A program made the position numbers and the translations under genes. This document shows positions 31,251 through 44,455 of a stretch of DNA of 64,000 nt, piece by piece; position 1 is the stretch's first letter, and each line of letters opens with the position of its first letter. Where the stretch lies: contig WPIO01000054.1 of assembly GCA_009760855.2 (NCBI GenBank), positions 1,157,001 through 1,221,000 of the forward strand. Direction: 5' to 3'. Origin of the DNA: Cristatella mucedo (taxonomy: Eukaryota; Bryozoa; Phylactolaemata; Cristatellidae). The notes beneath the pieces are model-generated. The model made no database searches. It was not told the DNA's origin and saw only the letters and a program-made list of their open reading frames with translations.

Positions 31251-34200
31251 ATTGGATGTTGATTCGAACGTGAAATGCAGGCTGTGTTTTTTACCTTAAA
31301 CGTAATGGGGGAGCTTGCGACATGGCAGATCAGTGGATGCTGTATTATGTGAATCGAGCAATGATAGGTTGACTGAAGCACCATGTGCACCCCTGTCAGT
31401 TACCCATGCGTCAGTTGAAAGAGAGCCTACGAGAAGTTCACCTACCCCAAAACTGGCTCAGTGAGTGTCTTGAATAAAATCCATCTTATCCTTTATCCAT
31501 TCGCTAATTAAAAGGATTCGCGTGAGCAGCCTTGATTAGTAACACGCTGCTTAGCAACAGGGGTAAGCGTCTAGGTTCGCTGCCCCAGCCTGCTGGCAGG
31601 TTACAGTGTGCAGTTCCGTGCTACAGGTAATTAGTGGTTGGCCAGCGAAAGCAGTTGTCCTGCTTGAAGGTCGCACAGGGGTGCATCCACAGGTGAATAG
31701 TAATTTGGACAGCTGCGATAGGCCAAGCGAGCAGCAGTCACAGTCAAGGGGCGCCGTGAGCTGCTGACAGGTTAGCAGATATTGCCCCGGGAAGCAGGAG
31801 CGACTACCTGTCGGCCGAATGAGCGCCGGTCGCTGCTTGAATATGGCTTCCTTGCCTTCGATTGCAAGCAGGTCACTGGTCGAGTGCTTCCGACTCAAGC
31901 TCCGGTCCCGCTGCGCTAGCCTAGTTTTTCTAGAGAGCATACTACCTTCTTTCAAGCAGTTGCTTGAAGTTTATGAAAACTCTGCTCACCAGCATCGGAT
32001 TTATTTAGTCCGGCAATGCTTGGTCGACATGCGCAGATGTGTAATCGCTTCCGGACTTGCAAAGCATCTCAAAGCGACGGGTCGAAGGAACATGACAAGC
32101 TGTGCATTTAAGTAGCAGTCATTGAAAGGACTGAACAGCGCTCCCGTACGGATCCATTGGGAAACTTACCCGGTACTGGCTCATCAGCATCGCAGCCATT
32201 GAGCAGAGGACGCTAGAAATGTGCTTGCGTACAATTCGATGGCAGCTGGCGTACTGCACTGCTTTCAGTGCTAGCCAACTACTTCCGGCGGCTATCTGAC
32301 TGCTTCCGTGGCTACCAGCAATTGCAATCCTTATGCAGTACGATAGCTGTCTGTAATCACATGAAACCAAGGTAGAGTATCGCCTTTATACAACTGCGAG
32401 AGCTTGGTGAGGCTCCTACATTAGAACCCGAGGCTTTTATTAAGCTCAAGCTTTCATTGCTTCTTAAGCTCTGCAGGCTTACGATGTGCTCTAACCTCCT
32501 TTTAGCAACCGGTAGCTAATTGACAGCATTAACTGTTCCTGCCACAGCCGAAGCCCAGCCTTCATCTCGACCCGGCTGCTATTGCTTGGGTACACCCATT
32601 AGCCGGCCAGAGTGCCGCCGCGAAGCCTGGGCGTTGTGCAGGCTCTACCTCTCTGATGCGAAGGATCGGAGAGGTGAAAGCCATCTTCCGATGGCAGATC
32701 GACTCTAATAGAGCCCCGGTCTCGGAGGCCTGGCGCCACACCACAGCTGCAGAAGGCCGTTGAACGTGGGCTGCACCATTCGCTAGTTTGGGAACGGCGC
32801 GGTGAACGGCAGTTACCTGACATGCAAGTCGGAGGGCTGCAGTATCATAATTCGGCGACACACTATACTCGAGCATTCTATACGTAGAGCGCTACCTCAA
32901 AGATGCCGCCGTTCAGCGACCACCAGATGGCGCAGCTGCAGGCAGCCGGAGACCCCTCCCATCACCCTGGCATCCAATGGGCGCGCTCCACTGTGTAGCG
33001 GGAAGGAGGCGCGCGCACGTCTGCTGGCGCGAGCGCTCGGTCGAGATCGCGCACTTCGAGACGGTGCGAAATCCACGCAGGATTGTGCCTCGCACGCAGC
33101 CGGCAGACTGCGCTAGCACCGCGGCGTCAAATGAGCTTCTTCCGAGAGAGCCGCATCGCGGCACCACGCCGCCGCGCTCGCCGTCGAGCACGTTCGCTGC
33201 AGAGCAGACTGAGCTCACAGGCTTCTCTACAGCGAGGGTAGACGAGTAGTGGGAGCTTTGCAATGCGATATGAGCAGCTTCAAAATAATATTTGCCATTT
33301 AGAGCAGTTGCATTCAGCCACGAGTCAGAAAGAGAAGATAAACGGCCCCGTACAATATCCTATCCTGGAGAAGTCGTCAGTCTCTCCAGCCATCCTCAGC
33401 CATCACCAGCTTACATTCCGTATTAGTTTTGCGGACCCTAAAGTATCTTGCTGTCTAGGCTAGAAACTACCACTTACTTGCTTCACCGCCGCTTGACTCT
33501 GCCTACGACGTAAATTAACCTGGAACCGCTCATGGCGCTGGTGTCGGCACCAAGACGCTTGCCACGTCTTTTCCATCAGCGTAAACAAGTGTGTCGCGAG
33601 GGCACCTCGCCGGTACGCTTCAAGCTTAGCCTACCGGCCCACGGTAAAGGAAGCTGTGCCCCGATAACATCGATCTTGAGCTGTCAAGAGTTGTGCACGC
33701 GGAAAATGGATTGCATTTCATTTTATAAATTTATAAATTTAACGACTAGCGGAAAATAAACTGTTCGCAGAGAAAGACAGGAGCTCTCGAGCCAGCGGAA
33801 GTAGAAGTATTCGGCGGCTCTTGTCCCTAGCGTTGGCCATTTTTGGCTGACTCGGATCGTCGCGATTGGAATCTCTCTTCTGCGCCAGAGTTTCATCCCG
33901 GGTCTAGCCTCGCCATTTCCCTTGGGCTGCTGCAGCTGCGTCAAGTTTCGATGCGTTTCAAGCAAGGATGGCTAAGTCGTATGACCCGTCAGCATTGCTT
34001 CAGCTTCAGCATTCACTTTTCCGGACAACCGATAACGTGTAACCACGCTAACCACTCGTCATTGGCGAGCGTCCGCGAATGTAGCCACGTGGCTTCTAGG
34101 CTCTTCATTAAGATTATTAATTATATTGCTTTTCTTAGGAGGAGACTCGGCTTCGACTAGTCCTTGAACGTCGAGATGGCACGATCGGTAATCTTCAAAA

Positions 34201-36019
34201 ATGAAGGCGAGTGACTGTCACGCCTGGACGGTACTGGTCCAAGAAAAAGGACGCTCGCCGGTTATGGAACTAGGACGTTACGGAACGGCCCGTTTGCCGG
34301 TAATGCCATTCTTAGAAGGTCGAGCGTCAGCCGAGGCTTCTAGTTTAGATTACCTTTTAGACCGTGAGGAATGAAGGCGACAGTGGAGCTTGGCTTGCCC
34401 ACCTAGGGCTAGGGGTACGGCCTCATTGAACATGCGCAACTGAGTGTGCTAGCAACCAGTTGTCGCATCATGCATTCGAATCCAAGTTATCCGCCACAAA
34501 CAATACTTTTCAAAATATTAAAGTGGCAGCACTGAAAGTTTGGGAAAAAAATCAGAAAATAAGAATGAAGTATGGAGTCGCGTGAATTTTTTGGAAAAGG
34601 GCTTCGCACTCTAGAACGTACTGTGCGGCAAACGGTTGTCACGTGGGCGAATCGCAGGGCTTTGCTGATTGTCTCCCACTTGTGACTATTCAAGACTAAC
34701 GAGCAGCCCCTTCAAAGCTTAGAGTCGTTAGCCAAGGAAAACCAGGTAGATTATGAAATTCTAGCTAGCTAGAGCGTTACCTAAGGTGCTTGGCTACGCC
34801 TGATTTCGGTCTGCTTCTTGCGTTTATTTTTAGGTGCAGTGTAAATAATCACTTATTGAATGTGAACGTACCATCCATACATACGTATAGACTCTGTATA
34901 TGCTAGAAAAAATGACGCATATTTTAGCAGAGGCATTGCAAGGAATTTGCTAAATTAAAGGAAACCTTGATGCTCAAGCCTGTGCTTAACCTTGACCTGT
35001 TCCGAACCAACCAAGCATCGTTTGTAGTGCGTTCCATAGGCTACCGTGAGCTGTACAGCCCTTTCTCGATAAGCACTTTGATATATAATAAGCATTTATA
35101 GATGAAGCTTTAGTTTTGAATCTTTCTACAGGTCTTTAGTGAGACAAACCGAAAATTGTAAGATGGATTAGTGACCATGTCAGATAATTGCTGGTGACCT
35201 CTCAAACATAAATGCTATTAAGCTTTGCGGCGCTACATGTAGTTTTAGTTATAGTTATAGCATATATACATATAGTCATAGTATCGTTATAGCATATAGC
35301 ATAGCTATATATCTATTAAGCTTTGCGGAGCTACATGTGTACATGCACTTAGTTTTATTATTTATTGTAGCCTACTTATAGTTGTATATGTAGCTTACTA
35401 TATGGTTTTATTCCTGCTCTTAGATTGGCCGAGACAGGCTCTAAGATTGAGTGTTAATTCTTGCTGATTCCAGTTAGCGTCTCTTCATCTGCTTTTATAC
35501 TTGCCAATACCTGTCCTTACTTGCCACTGTTGGTCCTGTACTCCAGCTTAATCGTTAGCTGCTGCTAATTCAGAGTAATATATTATCACGCTTTACATAT
35601 TATCATGCTTGCCGTTCAAATGTTCTCTAGATTACTTCATTTCAACTCAACTCCAACTTTTCTTTTTTCGGGCTCAACATTTCAACTTGACTTCTTGCTC
35701 TGTGCAGAAAAAAGCTACTTTAAATTATTTCAGTACTTTTTTCAGCGCGTTTTAATGGCATGGCTTTTTTCAGTCGAATATGATTGTTGCATATCTGCGG
35801 CCATTCACTGCGATTTCGGCATACTTCACCAAGATTGTTGCTCTAATTTCAAAATTTCTTTCTGGCGGGTGGGTGTAATACTGATCCAAGGTGTATTAAT
35901 GTCACGGCCTACGGTCATCCTGTGAACACTTTGCTAAGTGGTACCTCAGCATAAATTCTTAGGCCCCTCTTTTGTGTATTATATATATCCTTGTATGACT
36001 GATGTCATTGCTGTTCATG
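31251..36019. other. Long stretch with no recognised gene
   Basis: No exon or repeat family could be supported in 31250-36020. 32880-33260 is moderately GC-rich; 34500-35600 is AT-rich with short ATAGTTATAG-type repeats near 35240-35310. The words AAGCTTTGCGG and CTACATGT recur at 35222 and 35318. Confidence 0.35.
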
Positions 36020-36295
36020 CAACGCACCTATTTAGGACAGCATTTTGTGGGTCCTTGTGATTCGACCTTTATGTGCTTATACGTGCTGACACTGTGCATG
36101 CTGCCACTTACCACACTTGCATGCTGACCCTGTGCATGTCACCCCTAACTATGTTATTCTTGTTATTTATTGAACATGCTACGACTAACTCTTTGATCGT
36201 GTTTCTGTTGCAGCAAATGTAAAACTTTTATATAGAGATTGAGTTCTTTGACAGTGCTTTATCAAGTGTGCTATCATTAGTATTACTTTATTATT
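36020..36295 (+). mobile_element. LINE family B, 3' fragment
   Basis: CACCTATTTAGGACAGCATT, then the 3' UTR with TGCATGCTGACCCTGTGCAT, a decayed hairpin (TATAGAGATTGAGTTCTTTG) and an ATT-rich end. Confidence 0.85.
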
Positions 36296-36299
36296 GCGA

Positions 36300-38570
36300 G
36301 ACACGATCTTTGCTTTTATTTCTATGCTGTTGAAGCTTAGCTCGGTTAATTATTCATTGTATACGTAATGTCTCATTACAATTAAACGTCATTACGAGTG
36401 TCTAACAATTTATTATAGTAGCTACTCAATATGGCTGGACAACAGCTTGTAAAAATGCCTGCATCCTGTGTGTACTGACTTTCAGCACAATGAAGTCGTT
36501 CACCGAACTCTACAAAAAAGGTCAGGATATCGCGTTCGTCCTACAATTCTTTAATTGTTCTGAGGTGTTCGCGCAAAACGGTTTGGATGATAAGCTCACT
36601 GGCTTCTCGTTTGTGAACTTCTCTGAATCTTACCTGTGTGACCAACATAAATTGAATCATAGAACCACATTGACTCCAACGTGATTAGCTGGTCTGCTAA
36701 TCACCTCAAGAGTCATGATATGACCTAAGCTGCCTTTCTGTGGTGTTGGTGTTAAGCAGTGCATGGAGAAGCTGATTTTACCCATAGCCACTGTCTTTAT
36801 CCCAGCCTGTCCTTACTTAAGAAGCAGCGTGCTATGTCCGGAGGTTCATGGTGCATGACCCTTGTCTACTGTAGTTACCTCCCCTGCACTAACGTATTTC
36901 CTTCCGTCAGCAGCTCAGTGCACACTGCTGACCGTTCACCGTTCGTTGTATTCTACCCAGCCTTAAGTCATCGTTGACCGATGCAATCCATGGACAATAA
37001 CTTATGCACAGCTAAGCACTGCCTGTGCACAAGTTTGTATTTATCAGCAAGCTTATCTCGTTCGTCTGCCAGTGTACGTGCCGTTCCAGTTCTTGACTGG
37101 CCCGGACCCCTGACATGTGTCAGGTGCCAAACAAGCCATTGCCCTGCACAATCTTGCAAATAGATTTAGTGTGTGGCCCCCTGCCGTGCTCTACTGGCAT
37201 CCGTTCCGTACGTACTGCTACACTGATGCTTAAATTTCTAGGAATGTGATGCTAGCTTCCTGGCGACACGTGCATCAAATGGCTATGATTATATTTGGAA
37301 AAGGAGAGCTCGGTCACAATTAGAGCACAAATGTCCTTGTATGACTGCGACAGAAAATTGTGTTGCCCGACCATCGACCACCTAGGTAGTAGATGATGTC
37401 ATTGTCAAAGGCTGCTTGCGTTGTTCCTGGCGCTGCAAAACTTCCTGCAAGGGATACCTACTTGTGTTAGCAGCAACAGCCAGTTGGACTGTCTCACGCT
37501 TTTATGTAGCCGCTGCCTCATTGCTTTATGCTTAAGAACTTTGACACACATAGGAATGGCAACGTTGTGACTTTGCTGAGAAAATTTTTATAAATTAAAC
37601 GGCCACGTGTCTATAAAAAAAAGAAACCAGTCTCATATTACTTCTTTTTGATAGTGACGTGACAATATTGCTGATTCAAATGCTAGTCGTACTGCTATCA
37701 GCGGATGGCTGTATTTAGACTTGTCACACACTCTACCATCCTATAATAGAGGGCTGGTTCGGCGTGTCCTATCTTGTCGTATTGGTTTGCTTTTAAACGC
37801 CAGTTTGGCTTGATATGAAGCTAAGGACTTCATCGATTTCAGCAGTAGCCAGTCCGGCCCCCCCCCCCAATATGGCATCAATCCCTACCCACCTTCCAGC
37901 CGATCGGCCACCTGAATTGAGCCAACTTCCGACCCACAAGAAGGAGAAACCGGAGGAAGTGGCATTATGCCTGGGACCCTGCTGCCACCGAACTCTCACG
38001 TCAGTAGTTTCCGGAGGCCACGAGTTGGCAGTATTGTAAATCTTCAAAGAGTGTCTTGTCTTGTCACTGCAGTGCCCGCCCGAGCTTTATTGCCTAAGCA
38101 TTTGGCAAGCTACTGGCAAGGGTGTATAAAAAGCCATCCAAACATTTAAGCAAGCTCCAAAGCTTTGGTCGGGACTACGGTCGTAAAAAACAGACTCTAG
38201 TACAACAAAACAGTCGCAAGGCGCTCGCTGTGTCCGCCCTGACTGCTGAGTAGTTTTATAGTTTTCCAGCTAAGGTCTTCATCGATTTCATTGTTAGCCT
38301 ACTAAGCCGTGCAAGTCCGGAATGCTTAGGCGTTCCGAGTGTTCTTGCTTTTTTGAGAATATCATATCAAGAAGAGCGAAATAGCTTGCCATCTTGAATT
38401 CAGTCCCACATCTGGTCAAAGCATACTAAAAAAATGTACTCTCTGTGCTTACCGGGCCAGGGCAGGACTGCCACATTAGTTCTGAGGTCGGCCGATTGCA
38501 GGGTCGACGAGCACTCGAACTGTGCATCTCATGTTCTCTTAGTCTATTCGTGTATGCTTGCTATAAAACC
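36300..38570. other. No recognised gene; small duplication
   Basis: The words AGCTAAGG.CTTCATCGATTTCA occur at about 37819 and 38269. A poly-C run is at 37860. Nothing else is recognised. The sequence from about 38540 leads into the array module. Confidence 0.35.
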
Positions 38571-38574
38571 TGCC

Positions 38575-39960
38575 TACGGTACAACAACTAACTTTTGCTA
38601 ATTACCTGGATGGCTGCTGTTGCTATATCGTGATCAAAGTAGGAACGACAAAATGGTTGGTAGCACTGCGCTTGCATCTGCTGTGCCGTTGCAGTCTCTG
38701 GGCCGTGACAGCTGCATACTGTAATTGCCACAGCTCCATTTCCGACATCTCAGAAAATGGAACTGTCCTTCGCGGCAGGTCATCAGTAGATTGCATGGGC
38801 AGAAAACTGTTAATAGCACTAAGCCTGCATCGGCTATGCCGTTGCAGCCCCCTCCTCCACTGCAGCTAGGTAAAGTGGTAGCAACAGGTCCATCTCTGAC
38901 TTGATAGAAAATGCCAATTTCCTTGGGGGCAGATAGTTTGGTAGATTTCGTCGGTGGCAAAAGCTGCAGGTATCACTGATCCTGCAACTGCTGCATCTTT
39001 TCAGGGTCCTCATAAACTGCTGCTTTCTACGGTCGTAGCAACAGGTCAATCTCCGACTAGTCTAAATATGCAAATTTCCTTGGCTCCAGATCGTATTCCG
39101 TCTGTGCCTACAAGCACTTAGCCTGCATCTGCGTAGCTGTTGCAGCCCCCTCTGCCACTGCAGCTGCGTATAGTGGTCGAGAGGACTCCATTTCTAACGA
39201 ATCAGGAAATGACAATATCCTTGGCACCGAATCGTTTATTAGACTTTGTCGGTGGTGAAAGGTGTTGGTGGAACTGATCCTGCATCTGCTGCATCATTAC
39301 AGGCCTATCCCACACTGCAGCTTTCTACTGTCGTAGCCACAGGTTGATCTGTGACTAGTCTGGAAATGGCGATTTCCTTGGATCCAGATTGTTTGCCGCC
39401 AACTTGGTACCTCTGAGCCTGCATCTGCTGCACCGATGCAACCCTCCTCCCCACTGCAGCTGACTAGAGTGGTACCGACAGTGCTACCTCTGACTAGTCA
39501 GGAAATGACAATATCCTTAGCACCAGACCCTTCCATAGATTTCGTTTGTGGCAAAAGGTGGTGGTAGCGCAGATCCTGCAACTGCTATGTCGTTGCAGGC
39601 ACCTCCAGCACTGCAGCTTTCTACTGTTGCAGCGACGGGTCCATCGCCGACTGATCCTAAAATGGCTCGGTCCTTTACTCCGAATCTGTTTCCGTCGGTG
39701 GCAAAATATCTTGGTAACTGTGCGTGCATCGAATAGTTTGCTGCAGCCCTCCCCGCCAAAGCAGCATGGCTACAGTCGTAGCGACCACAATATCTCCGAC
39801 TAGTCTGGAAATGGCAATGTTCTTAGCACCAGATTGCTTGATAGGTTTCGGAATTATTAGTGGCACGGAGCCTGGATCTCCTGCATTGTTGCCGCCTCCT
39901 TCCGCCACTGCAACTGTATACTGTGGTTGCGAGACGTCCATCTTTGACTAGCAAGCAGCC
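38575..39960 (+). repeat. Array module 1: about nine units of roughly 154 bp
   Basis: Units are spaced about 145-160 bp, marked by words such as GATCCTGCATCTGCTGC, GGAAATGGCAATGTCCTT and CTACTGTCGTAGCCACAGG. In the plus frame many units read like ATGPSPTSLEMA...LAPD and EPASAA.LQPP, but stops and one-base shifts interrupt. The module opens with text (TGCTATATCGTGATCAAAGT) that also opens module 2. Confidence 0.8.
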
Positions 39961-40260
39961 TCAGTGGGCGACTTTCGACTGCTATTGGGAACGTCGGTCA
40001 AATTTACATAATGAGCTTTCAGCGCTATTTTCTAGTCCAAATGTGTCACGGTCGTACTGGTGGCCGGCAGAAAGTAGCAGGCATTGGCTATCGATGTAGA
40101 AACAGGGCTTCTTGCGATGGCTCGCCCGACGACTTCGACCATCGTACCATCGGACGGCAGATGCTGATTTCGTAAAACCACCACCCGATGCAAGCTTGCA
40201 GCATCAGAAAATACCTTGCTATCACTTTGAAATCACCGGCTGCTCGTGTCTAGCTTCGTA
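39915..40260 (+). repeat. Duplicated flank, copy 1
   Basis: Nearly identical to 43090-43380. Shared words are GAGACGTCCATCTTTGACTA, CAGTGGGCGACTTTCGACTG and TCACGGTCGTACTGGTGGCC. It marks the end of array module 1. Confidence 0.9.
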
Positions 40261-40544
40261 AGCTAGCTAGGTAGCCAGCTCTAGGCGAAGTAAAATTCAA
40301 TAGGCAATGCTTACCATACTTGAATGGCAGAAGACGTTTTGGATTTATGTTCGACGAGGAATGCCGTCTGCCTCGTCGTCGTCCGAAGACATCACTGCTG
40401 TTGTTCCTGCACGTAAAGTGACGACAAATGACGGTTGCATCCACCATCTGAAGGCAGGAAACAAAATCCACGTGTAGACTTATATGTAGACTTCCCTCAA
40501 TCACTTTGCCATTCGATCATTTGCTGCTATCTATTTGCTTGCTA

Positions 40545-43130
40545 TACAACCTGCCTTCGGTGCACCCACTAACTTTCACTACTTGACGTGAAGGCTTCTT
40601 CTGCTGTATCGTGATAAAAGTAGAACCGAGAGAATGTTTGGTAGGACTGTACTTGCTTCTGGTGCGACTATGCGGCTCTGAGCAGTGGGAGCTGCATGCT
40701 CTCCGAGCGACAGGTTCATTTGCAGCAAGTATGCAAATGAAACTGTTCCTCACTGCAGGTCGTCGGCCTATTTTTCGGGGAGCAATAAGTGGTAGTACCT
40801 CTGAGCCTCCGTCTGCTGTTTTATTGCAGCCACCTTTGCCACAGCAGCATGGCTACTGTCGTAGTGACAGGTCCATGTTCGAATAGTCTAAACATGGCAA
40901 TGTCCTTCGCTCTAGTTTGTTTGGTAGGTTTCGTCGGTGGCAGAAATGTCAGTAACGCTGATCCGGCATTTGCTGCGCCGTTGAGGCCCCCTCGGTCACT
41001 GCCGCTGTGTAGAGTGGTCCTAACAAGTCCTATTGTGACTAGTCAGGAAATACCAATATTCTTAGCACCAGATCATTAGGTAGATTTCTTTTATGGTGGA
41101 CGGTGTTGGTAGCGCTGATCCTCCGTCTGCTTTGCGGTTTAAAGCCCATCCGACACTACGGCTTTCTACTTGCGGAACGATAGCTCGATCTCCAACTAAT
41201 CAGGAAATGGCGGTTTCCTTGGCCCCAGATCTTTCTCGATCGGCGGCGAAAAGTCTTGGTACCTCTGACCCTAAATCTGCTGCATCGTTGCAGAACCCTT
41301 CGCACAGTGGCATGGCTACTGTCGTAACCTCAGGTCCAGCTTCTACCAGTCTAAAAATGGCATTGTGCTTTGCTCAAGATTTTGGGTTGGTTCCATCGGC
41401 TGCAACAACCTTACTAGTGCTGAGCCCGGCATCTGGAGCTTCGTTGCAGGCCCCTCTGCCAGTGCAGCTGCGTAAAGAGGTTCCGACAAGTCAGTCACGA
41501 AGAACAATATCCTTGCCACGAGATCGATTGGCAGATTTCGTCGGTGGTTAAAGCTGTTGGTAGCGCTGATCCTGCATCCGCTGGGTCATTGCAGCCCCTC
41601 CGACACTGCACCTTTCTACTGTCGTAAAGACAAGTCGATCTGCGACTATTCTGGATGTGGCGATTTCCTTTGGTCAGATCTTTTTCCATCATTGGCGAAA
41701 AGTCTTGGTATCTCTGAGCTTGCATCCGCTGTGCCGTTTCGGAACCGTTTGCGACAGTGGCATGTAATGTAATGTAATGTAATGTATCTCCGTCAGTAAC
41801 TCCACAAAGTCATAAAAACCATGTGGGTGTTACGCAGGAGAGTTTTGTATAGCGCACTCACAGCCTAAGCGGCTTTCGGTACGCATTCAGTAGCCAACAG
41901 ACTTCGCCTCACGCAACAAAGAGAAAGTGGGAAGCATAGCAGAGTCAGGAGAGCAGTTGAGGTAGTGAGTAACATGGAAGTAGCAGCTCAGGACCGCTGA
42001 AAAGGATGAGCCGTAGTCGGCAGCAGGAGAGTAGATGTCGGGCTATTGTCGTAGCCACAGGTCCAGCATCGACTATTCTGAAAATGGCAATGTACTTTGC
42101 TCAAGATTATTTGGTATGTGTCATATGCTGCCAAAATCTTACTAGTGCTGAGCCAGCATCTGGAGCCGTTGCAGCCCCCTCTCCTAGTGCAGCTTCATAA
42201 AGAGGTTCTGACAAATCAGGAAATGACAATATCCTTGGCTCCACAACGTATGGTAGACTCCGTCGGTGTCGAAAGGTGTTAGTAGCACTGATCCTGCATC
42301 TGCTGCATCATTGCAGGCCCCTCCGGCACTGCAGCTGACTACTGTCGTACAGACATGTCGACCAGCGACTAGTCTGGAAGGGGTGATTTCCTTGGGTCCG
42401 GATCTTTTTCCGTCGGTGGCGATAAGTCTTGGTACCTATGAGCCCGTATCTGCTCTGTCGTTGCAGAACCCTGTGCAACAGTGGCAGGGCTACTGTCGTA
42501 GCCACAGGTCTAGCTTCAACTAGTCTAAAAATGGCAACGTCCTTCGCTCCAGATTGTTTGGTAACTTTTCTCGGTTGCCACAATCTTAGTAGTTCTGAGC
42601 CTGCATTTGCTGCGCCGTTGCAGCCCCCTTGGCAACTGCAGCTGCAGGAAGTGGTCCTGTCAAGTTCATTTCTGACTAGTAAGGGAATGACAGTATCCTT
42701 GGCTCCAGATTGTTTGGTAGACGTCGTCGGTGGCAAAAGGTTTCGGTTGCGCTGGTCCTGCATCTGCTGTGTCGTTGCAGGCCCCTTCGACACTGCAGCT
42801 TCCTACTGTCGTAGAGACCAGTCGATATGCGACTAGTCTGGAAATGGCGGTTTCATTGGCTCCAGGTCGTTTTCTGACTGTGGCGTAAAGTCTAGGTACC
42901 TCCAAGCCTGCATCTGCTGCTCCGTTGCAGCCCTTTTCCCCACAGCACCGTGGCTGCTGTTGTAGTGAAAGGACTATCTCTGACTACTCTGAAAATGGCA
43001 ACGTCCTTGGCTCTAGCTTGTTTGATAGGATTCGTTCGGGGCTGAAACCATTGGTTGTGCTGAGCCTGCATCGTGGCAGCTCGATGCCCCACTGCAACTG
43101 TATACTGTGGTTGCGAGACGTCCATCTTTG
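40545..43130 (+). repeat. Array module 2: about fourteen units of roughly 154 bp
   Basis: Same units as module 1, in a recurring A-B-C order with a higher-order period of about 460 bp (for example 42258 to 42722). Some stretches are open for three units in the plus frame (41093-41551) and others in the minus frame (42308-42793), so neither strand can be preferred. A family A LINE end interrupts it at 41763-42038. Confidence 0.85.
41763..42038 (-). mobile_element. LINE family A, 3' end inserted in the array
   Basis: The minus-strand tail is (ATTAC)n, written ATGTAATGTAATGTAATGT. It is followed by the 3' UTR words GAGAGTTTTGTATAGCGCAC and GAAAGTGGGAAGCATAGCAG, shared with 57721-57935. Array sequence resumes at GGGCTATTGTCGTAGCCACA. 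Confidence 0.9.
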
Positions 43131-43440
43131 ACTAGCAAGCAGCCTCAGTGGGCGACTTTCGACTGCTATTGGGAACGACGGTCAAATTTACATAATGAGC
43201 TTTCAGCGCTATTTTCTAGTCCAAATGTGTCACGGTCGTACTGGTGGCCGGCAGAAAGTAGCAGGCATCGGCGATCGATGTAGAAACCGGGCTGCTTGCG
43301 ATGGCTCGCACGACGACTTCGACCATCGCACGGCAGACGCTGATTTTGAAAATTCACCTGCCGATGCTCACTTGTAGCATCAGCCAATAGCTTGCCGATA
43401 GGACTCCGTGTGCACCTTCTGCCTGCTTCTAGCTTCTGCG
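43090..43440 (+). repeat. Duplicated flank, copy 2
   Basis: Second copy of the block at 39915-40260, about 3.17 kb away. It closes array module 2. Confidence 0.9.
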
Positions 43441-43659
43441 CGGCCGCTGCCACCCTCTTTCAAATTTGAGTAGTCGTAAGCAGTTTCCCAAGGCTGCGAT
43501 CTGGCAGCATTTTCCGCAAGCTCTTCTCTTCCATGACCTGATGGCCACGTTGGTTTCAAACTGCAACTGTTGGCTGCTGCTGCGTGTCGCTAAGGTGGCC
43601 TCTGTGCTGCCATTGGCCGTAGTGGCAACACTGACTTCTTGCAACAGGCCTTGCCATGC

Positions 43660-43885
43660 TGATCGCTAGTTGCACTCACACTCTCGTCGATGTCCCATCA
43701 CCGGACTTTCACCACAATGTAAGGTGAGCTGTTTTGTCACCGCGTGCGCAACAAACCTAGGGAAACCAAGCTCCTTGATGAAATGAAGACTTCGTGCGTT
43801 AAACCTCGCCATCTTGATCGCGATTTGCACTCCCACTCTCGTCTGTGTCCCATCATCGGACTTTCACCACAAAGTTAAGCAAGAT
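43660..43885 (-). repeat. Tandem repeat of about 145 bp, two units
   Basis: The words TCCCATCA.CGGACTTTCACC and GATGGCGAGG/CATGGCAAGG (minus) occur twice about 145 bp apart. On the minus strand both units contain a CGESP.MGHRRE-like translation, one base out of frame in one copy. Confidence 0.6.
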
Positions 43886-44169
43886 GTGGTGTCCCCACGT
43901 ACACCTGTCCTATGGAAGTGCTCAGTGATGACATGTAGCTGCTCATCTGTGGTCGCTCCATGTTTGATCGAGAGATTGAATTGCTTTGCATAACCCTTAA
44001 GTGCTATGTCGCATAGACAGGTTAAGTTGGCAGCCAATGCCATTGTTCTCCCACTGCCAGTGACAGCGTTGGCGTGCAGCTGCCTAAAGCTTTGTTGCAG
44101 TGGGTCGTCTGCCCCGTGTTTGAGTTCATGCTTTCCTGCATTGACAAATGCACACGGAGCTGGGCCCAT
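43864..44169 (-). CDS. Unrecognised small ORF with weak SAP30-like similarity
   Basis: An open frame of 101 codons. Its second half, ALKGYAKQFNLSIKHG and then QLHVITEHF, follows the spacing L..Y...F.L....G....QL......HF of the Sin3-binding domain of SAP30. An internal Met (ACAATGGCA) could start a shorter protein of about 57 residues. There is no zinc-finger partner region, and the frame ends within a tandem repeat unit, so this may be chance or a decayed pseudogene. Similarity judged by eye only. Confidence 0.25.
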   Translation of the reverse strand: MGPAPCAFVNAGKHELKHGADDPLQQSFRQLHANAVTGSGRTMALAANLTCLCDIALKGYAKQFNLSIKHGATTDEQLHVITEHFHRTGVRGDTTSCLTLW

Positions 44170-44455
44170 CGTCTATGGCGCTGGATCGAGTAAGAAAAAA
44201 ATGGGCGGTTTTAAATGCTGTGTGAACGCTTTAGAAAATAAGCAGCAAAAAAGTCATTACAATAATGAGATCCGAGGAGCCCCAGCCAGAGCACCGATGT
44301 TGCTCGTGAGTGCGATTGAGTCGCACTCGTGAGTCCCACTCAGCGGACTTGCCAATATCTCCTCCTCCCTTCTGGCTCTCTCAGCTCGGAAGCTGGCCGG
44401 CAGCCTGCGCATCTAGCTAGGCTGGGCTGGCTCGGCTGCTGGAAGTGGCAGCATC

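Noticed and set aside
31551-31955. Cys-containing minus-strand open frame of 134 codons
   Set aside because: No motif, no splice-consistent neighbours and no similarity recognised.
34165-34215. Possible SINE2 head (GAGATGGCACGATCGGTAAT)
   Set aside because: Only about 20 bases match, with no box B or tail; too little to call.
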